DNA of 64,000 nucleotides from Laguncularia racemosa. Lineage: Eukaryota; Streptophyta; Magnoliopsida; Myrtales; Combretaceae. The stretch is taken from positions 186,001 through 250,000 of the forward strand of contig JBBMOL010000012.1 in NCBI GenBank assembly GCA_037954665.1, read 5' to 3'. A model generated the notes under the pieces. That model searched no databases and was not told the DNA's origin. It worked only from the letters and a program-made list of their open reading frames with translations. Both the position numbers and the translations under genes were made by a program. Position 1 is the first letter of the stretch; each line of letters begins with the position of its first letter. Shown here one piece after another: positions 12,421 through 22,339 of the stretch.

Positions 12421-13125
12421 TGATGTGAACCCTAGGTTGAGATGAACCTAAAACCCAATCGGATGGAAAAGAACCCTAGGATCGTCTTGAAAACAAGCAC
12501 AATGAAAATTGACCCTAATCGCAATCTCGATTAGAACCAGAGTTATAATGGAGCTTTGATTGCCACAAGTTGCCTTAATAAGATCAAATTGAGTTCTTAA
12601 TAAAGAAAAAATAAGAATTCTTCAATTTCATAAGAATGGTGGTTCTCTTTCAATTAGGCCCTTTTCAAATAAAGGAAACAAAAGACAAAAGAAAATACAA
12701 AAACATAAAATAAAGGTTGGCTTTCAAAGCCAACCGGCAACCTAAAATCCTAAGCCGACCAAGTAAGCCAGTGGCCTACCTTTTCAACACCGGCAGCCTT
12801 TAAAGGCAAAGCTAGCAACCTTTAATGTCTCCCAAGCGACCTTCAACATCTTCCATGCAATGACGTCTTTCAAGCTTAGAAATTCCATTTGCTCATGTTG
12901 CTTTAAGCTTTGATCTTCATTATTATTATTAGAGATGCTTGATAAATAGAAAATGATCTCTTCATCTCTTGAATTGCTCACTTTGGCCAACTTCCTTGAT
13001 CTAGATGATCTTGAACAAGTCCATTCAAAGCCTGCTCCATGTATTTTGTCATTGCCCTTGTCATTGGTCTTCCAATTCCTTGCAATGGATCATTGGAAAG
13101 CATTGGTGCAAGCCAATTCCTATCA
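12421..13125 (-). repeat. left (3') LTR of element A
   Basis: It runs 705 bp from TGATGTGAACCC to CCTATCA. Compared with the right LTR it lacks about 20 bases between GGCCC and TTTTCAAATAAAG near 12660, exactly where the right LTR has its TATA-like box. Confidence 0.9.
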
Positions 13126-14483
13126 TTCCCTCCCTCTTTGAAAGGATTCGTCCTCAAATCACCTGCATCATACAAAGATAAATCAGCAACATTAAAAGTA
13201 GCACTCATGTTACCATAGTTGCTTGGCAAGTCGATCTTGTAGACATTGTCATTTATCATTTCTAACACTTGGAACGGCCCATCTCCTCTAGGTCGTAACT
13301 TGGATTTCCTTTGTTTAGGAAACCTTTCCTTGTGGAAATGTAGCCAAACCCAGTCTCTAGGCTTAAAAACAACCTTAATACACCCCTTATTTACCTGCCT
13401 TGCGTAATGTTCATTCTTCTTATCTATATTAGCATAAACTTTGGCATGGAAATCCCGAATAAAATCGGCCTTTTGCTTACCATCCAAATTAGCAAATTCA
13501 TTAGTAGGCAAAGGTAAGATATCTAAAGAAGTTAAAGGATTAACACCATACACAATCTCAAAAGGTGAAAATGACATAGTAGAATGAACAGTTCTATTGT
13601 ATGCAAACTCAATATAGGGCAAACAACTTTCCCATTGTTTCAAGTTCTTTTGAATGATAGCATGCAACAAAGTACTAAGTGTCCTACTAACTACTTCAGT
13701 TTGACCATCCGTTTAGGGATGTGCAACAATTGAAAACAAGAGTTTAGTTTTTAAGTTATTACGCCAAAAATGACTTATGAACTTAACATCTCGATCACTT
13801 ACTATCGTTCTAGGCAATCCATGCAAACGTACTATTTCTTTGAAGAACAAATTAGTAATATGTGTTGCATCATTAGTTTTAGAACATGCAATAAAATTTG
13901 CCATCTTACTAAACCTATCAACAACAACAATAAATATGTTGTCCTTACCACTTTGAGTCCTAGGCAACCCAATCACAAAATCCATAAAAATATCAGTCCA
14001 AGGTTAATTAGGTACAAGTAATGGTGTATAAAAACCATGTGGCTTTACTTTAGACTTTGCTTGTTTACAAGTTATACACTTATCACAAACAGATTGCACA
14101 TCATGCTTCATGTTAAGCCAATAAAAATGCCCATGCAATATGCCTAAAGTCTTTCTCACACCAAAATGTCCCATTAAACCTCCTCCATGAGACTCCTTAA
14201 CTAGTAATTCACGTAAAGAACACATAGGCACACATAGTTTACCTTTCTTGAACAAAAATCCTTCATGCCTATAATACTCTCCATATGCACATTTAGAACA
14301 TGCATTCCATACTTGGCAGAAATTAACATCATCGATATACAAACCTTTAATGAACTCAAAACCAAGTAATTTAGTTTGCAAGGAAGTGAGCAATACATAC
14401 CTTCTAGACAAAGCATCAACAACAACATTTTCCTTCCCATTTTTGTATTTAATCACATAAGGAAATGTTTCTATAAACTCCAA
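12978..14483 (-). pseudogene. element A integrase
   Basis: Integrase inserts retrotransposon cDNA into chromosomal DNA. Minus-strand frames give the HHCC zinc domain near 14190-14060 (GHFGVRKTLG ... CDKCITCKQ), the catalytic core with VIGLPRTQSGKDN near 13960 and IVSDRDVKF near 13800, and a C-terminal part with FEIVYGVNPLT near 13560 and GPFQVLEMINDNVYKID near 13270. The last open stretch (13670 to 12978) runs past the polypurine tract into the LTR. An in-frame stop falls in the HPxTDGQ block near 13713. At least three frames are needed to cover the domain, so it is a pseudogene. Confidence 0.88.
13126..13139 (-). other. polypurine tract of element A
   Basis: Minus-strand AAAGAGGGAGGGAA abuts the left LTR. 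It is the expected plus-strand primer site. Confidence 0.8.
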
Positions 14484-15254
14484 CTACTTAGCATGTCTTT
14501 TATTATGCTTACCTTAGGATTTTAAGAACCTTAAGCTCTCATGATCAAAATGAATGACAAATTCCCTTGGCCATAAGTAATGCTACCACATCTGAAGAGT
14601 TCTTACTAATGCATACAGCTCCTTGTCATAGGTAAAATAATTCAATGCTACCCTGCTATGCTTTTCACTAAAAAAGGCAATCGGTTTGGAATCCTACATC
14701 AAAACAACCCCTATTCCAACCCTTGATGCATCACATTCAATCTCAAAAGCTTTGTCGAAGTTAAGAAAACACAAAAAAGGTGCGTTAGTCAATTTTTCTT
14801 TCAAAGTATTAAAAGCCTTCTCATGCACTTCCCCCCACCTAAACCCAACATTCTTTTTAACAAGTTCATTTAAAAGTGCAAAACTAAAGTCATTTACAAA
14901 TCTCCTATAGAAACTTGCTAAGCCATGAAAACTTCTTACCTCGATTGCATTCTTAAGTGTAGGCCAATCCCTAATCACCTTAACCTTGTCTTCATCCACC
15001 TTTATTCCCTATGAGCTTACAACAAATCCAAGGAAAACAATGGATTCCATACAAAAATCTCACTTCTTCAAATTAGCATATAATTTATTTTCCCTTAAAG
15101 CACTCAAAACAGCATACAAGTGTTTAACATGATCATCCAAAGTTTTGTTGTACACTAAACAATCACCAAAGTAGACTACAACAAATTTTTCAATGAAAGA
15201 ACATAAAACATAATTCATTAAACTCATAAGGGTGCTAAGTGCATTGGTTAGGCC
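14484..15254 (-). pseudogene. element A RNase H and reverse transcriptase, C-terminal part
   Basis: Minus-strand translation gives the RT palm region, reading FVVVYFGDCLVYNKTLDDH at about 15190-15130, then FHGLASFYRRFVNDF near 14935 and an RNase H-like stretch with FEIECDASRVGIG near 14725. The catalytic YxDD motif is YFGD, with one of the two aspartates replaced by glycine. A stop near 15010 and further breaks below 14690 confirm decay. The RT is split by the hAT-like element at 15255-15979. Confidence 0.85.
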
Positions 15255-15979
15255 CAAGGTTATCAAACTCATGATTCTACTTAGAATTTCCAGAGGGTTA
15301 ATAAAATCGAAACATAGAATCGAAATGTAAAAATGTAAGTTTCTACAACTTATATAAAATAACTTAAAAAAAACTATAAATATATTTACAATAATCATTA
15401 AAAAAATGAAATATAAGATGAAATAAAGAAATTTAATTTAAATTTTAACTAAAATTTATAATAAAAATTATATACTTATAGTACAAATAAATTAATATAA
15501 ATTGTTAAGCTAATATATAAAAATATAATATAAATAACAATAACAATATGAAATGAATTATAACATAAATTATAATCATAAAAGACAATGTTAAAAAAAA
15601 AAAAAAACACTAATCTCTTTATCATCATCAAAAGTCAAAATTATTGTCAACTCTTCACCATCATCATTATCATTGTCATCATCATCAATACCAATACCAT
15701 TATTGATATTACTATCAAAATTACTTTATATTATAATTCCAATTCTTTTAAAGAACTAATAATATCTATATCTTGTGAAAGTTAAGTTGTATTTTTTAAT
15801 TTTTAACCTATTTGACTAAAATATGTAGAATCGGTAAACTCGGTTAAAAACGTAAAATTTTACTGATTTTACCACGAGTCTACGAAAACGATTTTATACC
15901 CAAGTCAACTCATAAAGGTCTCCTAAAATCGTAAACTCGTAAAATTGTAGGGGTAGAATTTGCAATTTTAACAACTATG
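15255..15979. mobile_element. hAT-like non-autonomous DNA element 2
   Basis: It is 725 bp long. The left end reads CAAGGTTATCAAACTCATGA and the right end read inward reads CATAGTTGTTAAAATTGCAA, both matching the termini of element 1. The flanking 8-bp duplication is GTTAGGCC (15247-15254) against ATTAGGCC (15980-15987), with one mismatch. It lies in element A's RT at the MPFGLTNA codons. Its left 130 bp match the right end of element 1 on the opposite strand (for example GTAAGTTTCTACAAC, TATATAAAATAACTT), so the two copies are in inverse orientation. No transposase is present, and the interior is an AT-rich ATCATC/AAT microsatellite-like stretch near 15660-15710. Confidence 0.78.
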
Positions 15980-16680
15980 ATTAGGCCAAATGGCATGACT
16001 AACCACTCATATAACCCATATTTTGTCTTAAAAGCAGTTTTCAATTCATCACATTTTTTTATGCGAATTTGATGATAGCCACTTTTCAAATTAATTTTAG
16101 AAAATATACATGAACCATACAACTCATCAAGCATATCATCTAACCTAAAGATAGGATATCTGTACTTTATGGTGATCTTGTTAATGGCTCAACAATCAAC
16201 ACACATATGCCATGTTCCATCTTTCTTAGGATCTAAAAGCACAGGAACCGAACATGGGCTAAGACTCTCTCTCACGAAACCCTTTTGCACTAGCTCATCC
16301 ACCTGCCTTTAAATCTCTTTTTTCTCTTCTGGATTGGCTCTATAAGCTGGTCTATTAGGGATTGATGATCTCAAAATGAAGTCGATTTGATGTTCAATAC
16401 CTCTTCAAGGAGGTAGTCTATCTAAAATATCCTTAGGAAACAAATCTCAAATTCTTGCAGCAAAGACACAACCACACTAGGCAAAGAGGATTTAAGATCG
16501 TTAGTTGAAAAATAAACATCCTTGTACAAATGTACAAATAGTTGTTGTCTCGCCAACATAGCTCTCTTAATCTCTCCTTTTGTAGAAAAAGCACTCACTT
16601 TCTTACTTCTCTCCTTATTTTGATCTCCACACTCTGAATTTCTTCTCTCTTCATTGCTTTTTCCACTCTTTTGCATACAC
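15980..16680 (-). pseudogene. element A reverse transcriptase, N-terminal part
   Basis: Minus-strand frames show the QIRI and YGLYEWLVMPFG blocks near 16080-15990 and the FSKINLKSGYH block near 16100, then a proline-rich entry region (SLLQEFEICF near 16450) and the polyprotein link near 16600. Stops interrupt it, for example at 16190 and 16310. It continues across the hAT-like insertion into the part below 15254. Confidence 0.8.
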
Positions 16681-17120
16681 TCACTTTTTTATCACTCTTT
16701 TCTTTTTGCACTCACTTTGTTTTCTCTCAATTTTCACTCTTTAACTATCCTAACGTAATCCTCATATGCCTCTAAAGGTTTAAGAGGTGTTAGCATAATG
16801 AGTCGGTTATTCATCACAAATTTGTACACATTCTTGTACCCATCATGAGTGACCTTATCAAACTACCATGGACACCCCAAAAGAAGATGTCCAACATGCA
16901 TTAGTGCCACATCACAAAGAACCTCATCCTTGTAGTTGCCAATGGAAAATCCAACTAAAACTTACTTTGTCACCTTAACTTCACCACATTCATTCAACCA
17001 TTGCAGCTTATATGGTCTAAGATGCTTCAGCGTAGGTAAATGCAATTTCTCAACTATTAAGAACTCGCAACATTAGTGCAACTACTACTATCAATAATCA
17101 AGCTACATACCTTACCACTC
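16681..17120 (-). pseudogene. element A protease-region remnant
   Basis: The retropepsin-like active-site block reads IIDSSSCTNVAS around 17105-17060, where the family has D-G/S-G followed by SCTNVAS. The last residue of the triad is changed, and two stop codons follow closely. The same block in copy 1 has lost its aspartate. The surrounding DNA from 16681 to 17040 has no other recognisable motif. Confidence 0.65.
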
Positions 17121-18253
17121 ACATGGCACCTAGTATGAAAGATGTGCTCACGTTATTCCTCATCAACATCTGCCTTAGGCTATATGTTTAGAGCACGTTT
17201 AGTGACCAGCATCTCCCCTTTCACTTGTTCCTCTATATCAACATCACTACAATCCTTCAATGGTGGCATCTCTTCCTTAGTTGAACTGACATTCTCTACA
17301 TCACCATTATCCAAAACAATCATAATCTTCTTGTTTGGACATTGAGATGTAATGTACCCTAATCCTTGACACCTAAAACACTTTATATCACGTGATCTAG
17401 AAAAGGATTTAGTTTTGGTTTTACCTTTAGAATCAACAATCGATTCCTTGGCCTTTGCATCTTCCTTTTTCTTAGAGGCATCATTGCTATTCTTCCAATT
17501 TGACTTCTATGAAGAGCCAAAAGCGGAGCCATACCTGGAGGTAACCTTAGACTTTAATTGTCTCTCCACCTTCATAGACTTATGTAATAATTCCTCCATC
17601 TCCACATAATGATGCAATTGCACCACATCAGCTATCTCTTTATTCAGGCCATTGACAAATCTAGCCATTGTTACCTCACAATCTTCTTCTATGTTAGCCC
17701 AAATCATAGCTACATCCATCTCCTTGTAATAATCCTCAACACTCATGGAGCCTTGAGTCAGCCCCTGTAACTTTCTATATAAGTCTCTATAGTAATGACT
17801 AGATATAAACCTTTTTCTCATCACTACTTTCATCTCTTCCGATGATCGAATAGGTCTCTCACCATTTCTTTGCCTACTAACCACAAGCAAAACCCACCAA
17901 ATATTAGCATAATCAGTGAACTCAACCGCTACTAGTTTAACCTTCTTCTCCTTAGAATAATTGTGACAGTCAAACACATGTTCAACCCTTCTCTCCCACT
18001 CTAAATACATCTCAGGGTCATTCTTCTCTTGAAAAGTAGGGATTTTCATCTTAATGCTCCCCAAATTACTATCTTGCTTCTGAACACCACTTTTACCTCT
18101 CCTAGAATTAGTCACATCAACATCAGACTCCTCATCCATACCCCTTTGAAAAGATTTAAGCTTAGAGGGAGATCCAAGATCATCTAACCTTCTATTCAGA
18201 AGTTTAAATTGATCTTGGACAGCCTTCATAAACAACTTCATATCAAAATCCAC
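17121..18253 (-). pseudogene. element A gag
   Basis: Gag forms the particle that packages element RNA. The longest open stretch runs from a start codon at 18253 to 17507 (248 residues) and has the retrotransposon gag domain: FQEKNDPEMYLEWERRVEHV, the YANIWW block, RKRFISSHYYRDLYRKLQGL, and SMSVEDYYKEMDVAM. After a stop near 17507 the nucleocapsid continues with a zinc knuckle near 17385-17345 reading CFRCQGLGYITSQC, in which the histidine ligand is tyrosine. This start codon is favoured because it lies about 430 bases inside the LTR, after a plausible leader. Confidence 0.85.
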
Positions 18254-18679
18254 ATTATCTTCTCCACTACTCTTGTTTCACAACCTACAAAAAAAGTTTA
18301 TTAGTAAAAAGAGAATTTTCCTCTCAAATACTCCCTCATGTGTTTACACTCCAAAATATAGATTCGAATCACTCGTGTTTTACTCAAATAATTTTTTTTT
18401 ATCCAATAAACTTCTCCCTATAAGCTCTTTAATAAGAACCTTATCGATGATCCTACTAAACAGCAACCTTATCAATAATCAATTTTTTTTTCAATTTCGA
18501 TTGTGCAATAAGTATTGATTGCACAACTCAATTCTACTTTTTCTTTTCACGAATTTCTTTTCTCTCTCTCTCTCTCTCTTTGGAAGCAACAAGAAGATGA
18601 AACACAAAAAAAAAAAAAGGATGAAAGATAAAAATGAAATAATCAAAGGATAAGTAACACTTGATTTTCAAGAGTTAAA
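18254..18679 (-). other. element A untranslated leader
   Basis: It lies between the primer binding site and gag, has no long frame, and includes a TC dinucleotide run at 18560-18579 and an A-run near 18608. Confidence 0.6.
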
Positions 18680-18691
18680 GCTCTGATACCA
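18680..18691 (-). other. primer binding site of element A
   Basis: Minus-strand TGGTATCAGAGC is the standard initiator-tRNA-Met complement of plant LTR retrotransposons, 2 bases from the LTR end. Confidence 0.92.
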
Positions 18692-18693
18692 AT

Positions 18694-19406
18694 TGATGCA
18701 AACCCTACGCTGAGATGAACCTTAAACCCAATTAGATGGAAAAGAACCCTAGGATTATCTTGAATACAAGCACAACGAAACTTGACCCTAATCACAATCT
18801 CAATTAGAACCAAAGTTATAATGGGGGTTTAATCGCCACAAGTTGCCTTAATAAGATCATATTGAGTTCTTGATAAAGAACAAAGAAGAATTCTTCAATT
18901 TCATAAGAATGGTGGTTCTCTTTCAATTCGGCCCCAAAAGACTATTTATAATCTTTTCAAATAAAGGAAACAAAAGATAAAAGAAAACACAAAAACGAAA
19001 AATAAAGGCTAGCTTTCAAAGCCGGCCAAAGGCCAAATACCTAAAATCCTAAGCCGGCCAAGTAGCCTAGCGGCCTTTAAAGGCAAAGTCGGTGGCCTTC
19101 ATTGTCTCTTGAGCGGCCTTCAATGTCTTCCATGCAATGACAGCTTTCAAGCTTAGAAATTCCATTTGCTAATGTTGCCCCAAGCTTTTATCTTCATTAT
19201 TATTATTAAAGATGCTTGATAAATGGAAAATAATCTCTTCATCTCTTGGATTGCTCACTTTGGCTAACTTTAATGCTTGATCCAGATGATCTTGAACAAG
19301 TCCATTCAAAGCTTGCTCCGTGTGTTTTGTCATTGTCCTTATCATTGGTCTTGTAATTCCTTGCAGTGTATCATTGGAAAGCATTGGTGCAAGTTGATTC
19401 TTATCA
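18694..19406 (-). repeat. right (5') LTR of element A
   Basis: It runs 713 bp from TGATGCAAACCC to CTTATCA. It aligns with the left LTR throughout and retains the TATA-like promoter box at 18942-18950. Confidence 0.9.
18942..18950 (-). promoter_or_regulatory. TATA-like box in the 5' LTR of element A
   Basis: Minus-strand TATAAATAG, a good plant TATA match, is placed in the U3-like part of the LTR. The left LTR has a small deletion at this site. Function is inferred from position only. Confidence 0.5.
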
Positions 19407-19411
19407 TAGGT
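19407..19411. repeat. 5-bp target site duplication of element A, right copy
   Basis: TAGGT, identical to 12416-12420. Confidence 0.9.
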
Positions 19412-22320
19412 GTTCATCCCAACTTTCACCAAAATCTATTACACAAGCTCTCAACATATCCTCCAATATCTGGATGGTACGTTCTAACTAACTGTCCATC
19501 TGTGGGTGAAAAGCCATACTAAACTACAATTTGGTTCCTAGTGCCCTGTGTAAACTCCTTCAAAATCTCCCAACAAATCTCGTGTCCCTATTAGAGACTA
19601 TGGTAACCAATAGCCTATGTAATCACACAACTTCCTTGATATACATTTGAGCCAACTTCCCGAGTTTATACCCAATACCTATAGGCATAAAATGGGCAGA
19701 TTTAGTGAGTCTGTCCACGATTACCCATAGTGTCCAATTTAGTCACAGTTTTAAGTAGTGTTGTGACAAAATCCATAGTTATATGCTCCCATTTACACTC
19801 TAGTATTAGTAGAGGTTATAACTTGCCAATAAGTCTTTGATGGTCTATTTTGATTTATTGGCAAGTTAAACACCTGGACTCATACTTTGCAATTTCTTGT
19901 TTTATATTCTTCCACTAATAGTGGCATTTCAAATCTTTATACATTTTGGTACTTCCAAGATAGATAGGGTACCCAAAATAATGTGCCTCTTTCAATATTT
20001 CATTCTTTACTTTAGATACACCTGGAATGTACAATCTTTGACCATATCTTAGTACTTCTTCTCCATCCACATTAAACCCCACTACCTTTCCTTCTTCTAT
20101 CCATCTCTTAATTTCTTGCATTTCCTCATCATCAACTTGTGTAGCTTTTATCCTATCTACTAATATAAGCTATATACGCAAACTGGCTAATTCCACCCCA
20201 ACCTCTTGGGTTACAATTTCTAGTTTTAATCTTTGCATGTATTCCAACAGGTTCCATTGAGTTGTGATTAAAGTTTCCAAATTACCATGTCTCTTTCTGT
20301 TGAGTGCATCAATAACTACATTTGCTTTCCCAAGATAATATTAAATTTCAATGTTGTAATCTTTTATCAACTCTAACCATCGTCTTTATCTCATGTTTAA
20401 TTCATTTTGGGTAAAGATGCACTTGAGAATTTTATGTTCGATGAATATCTTGCACTTCTCTCCATACAAATAATGTCTCTACAATTTGAGTACAAGGACT
20501 ATTGCTGCCAATTCCCGACCATATGATATGACCCTCTCATTTTGCATCAATATGGATTCTAGCCCTTCTTTACACGCATCATTGAATATGACAAACTTCT
20601 TAACACTAATAGGTAGTGCCAAAATCGGTGTTGAAACCAGCTTCTCCTTCAATGCTATGAAACTCATTTCACATTTATCATTCCATTTGAACTTCAATCT
20701 CTTTTGAGTTAATCTAGTTAGAGGAGTAGCCAATTTATAAATCCTTCCACAAACCTCTTATAATATCCTGCTAACCCCATGAAGCTTCTGATCTCTATCA
20801 CTTTGTTTAGTTTAAGCTAGTCACTCATAGCCTTTATCTTTTCAAGGTCTACAAATATACCTTCGTTACAAACTACATGGCCTAAGAAGGTTACCTAATT
20901 AAGCTAGAATTTACATTTCTTGATTTTTGCATATAATCTTCCTACCTGTAGTTTGTCCAACACCATCATCAAATGTTACTCGTTCTCCTCCTTACTTCTA
21001 GAATATATTAAAACATCATCTATGAACACAATTACAATTTTATCCAAGTATTCTCGGAACACCCTATTCATCAAATCCATTAAAGTCACTGGTGCATTTG
21101 TGAGTCTAAATGGCATTACCTAGAACTCATAATGCCCATACCATGTTTTGAAAGTGATTTTCTAAATGTCCTTCTCCTTTATCCTCAATTGATGATACCC
21201 AAATCTAAGGACAATCTTTTAAAAAACTTGAGCCCCTTGTAGTTGATTAAACAAATCACATATCATTAAAAAGAGGTATTTATTCTTAATGGTGACACAA
21301 TTTGGTTCCCTATAATTAATGCACAACTGCATACTATTGTCCTTCTTCTTCACAAACAACACAAGCACACCCCAAAGCGAGACACTAGATCTAATAAATT
21401 TCTTATCCAGTAACTCTTGTAGCTACTTCTTCACTTCCACCAACTCAGGAGGCACCATACAAGATGGGGTTTTGGATATAAGAGCCATACCAAGTATCAT
21501 ATCTATACAAAATTCGATCTCTCTTGCTGGAGGTAGGCTTGGCAGGTCTTCAAGGAAGACTTCTATAAATTTTCTCACTACAAATATTTGATCAATCTTC
21601 ACAACATCGCCAAGTTCAATAGTCATTAAAACTACCATGTTCTTACCCCACAATTCATATGTAGGCAATCATGTTAGTCTTTTTGCTTCAAGCTTGAAAC
21701 AAAAAGGTTTTTCTCCTGGTGTTATGAAATGAATTGTCATACTATGACAATCAATTGCTGCATGGTGTCTAAAGAACCAATCAACTCCCTGTATCATATC
21801 AAAATCTGTCATCTTCAAAATCAGAAGGTCTATAGGCAAAACCTTACCCTCTACTTCAATGCTACATTCCTACATATTCGATTTAAGTCTCTACTAACAC
21901 CCATTAGGGTATTCATACTCAAAGTATAATTTAACATCTCCAACATGGACACTGCAAACATGCCTAAAGGCATCAGACATACACGAATGCATTGCACCAG
22001 TATCAAATAGGACATAAACACTAGCATAGTGTATAAATAATGTACCTACTAAAGTGTCTATGTCCAATGTGTCTTGACGTTACAATGTAAATACCCAAGC
22101 TAGTGCTCTCTATCTTAGTCCTCCTAGCTAAGATCTACCAACCTCGGTCACAGTTTGGGTTCTCCCTATCTATGTTGATGATATAGTCTGGTCTCCTGTA
22201 TTTAGGCAATCTATAACTCTATAACCCCCTCTATTTGCATGAATAACAAAAGGTAAGGAGAATTGATATCTCGATGCATATCTTACTATTGTGACCTATA
22301 TTTCCATATGAGAAATAGGC
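19412..22320 (-). pseudogene. element B pol: integrase core, RNase H, reverse transcriptase, protease
   Basis: Minus-strand order from right to left: a zinc knuckle near 22300 (YGNIGHNSKIC, first cysteine lost); a retropepsin site near 22000 reading VLFDTGAMHS, with an intact DTG; an RT entry block at 21668-21423 (FLEDLPSLPPAREIEF); the RT palm near 21040-20995 reading FIDDVLIYSR with both aspartates; RNase H at about 20733-20479; an integrase zinc domain near 19990-19850 (YLGSTKMYKDLKCHY, then CLTCQ); and an integrase core near 19730 (VDRLTKSAHFMPIG). Many stops break it. Key catalytic residues survive better here than in A or copy 1. Confidence 0.82.
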
Positions 22321-22339
22321 ACCCTTTGACCACTTACAC

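Larger units (their letters stand above)
12421..19406 (-). mobile_element. Ty3/gypsy element A, full-length but degenerate, nested in B
   Basis: This is a structurally complete minus-strand LTR retrotransposon of 6986 bp. It has two LTRs with TGAT...ATCA ends, a tRNA-Met-type primer binding site 2 bases inside the right LTR, a polypurine tract beside the left LTR, gag, protease, RT, RNase H and integrase in gypsy order, and a 5-bp duplication TAGGT on both sides. It inserted in the integrase of element B. The two LTRs differ at roughly one base in eight over their first 100 bases by hand count, mostly transitions, which points to an old insertion. A 725-bp hAT-like element later inserted in its RT. 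Confidence 0.92.
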
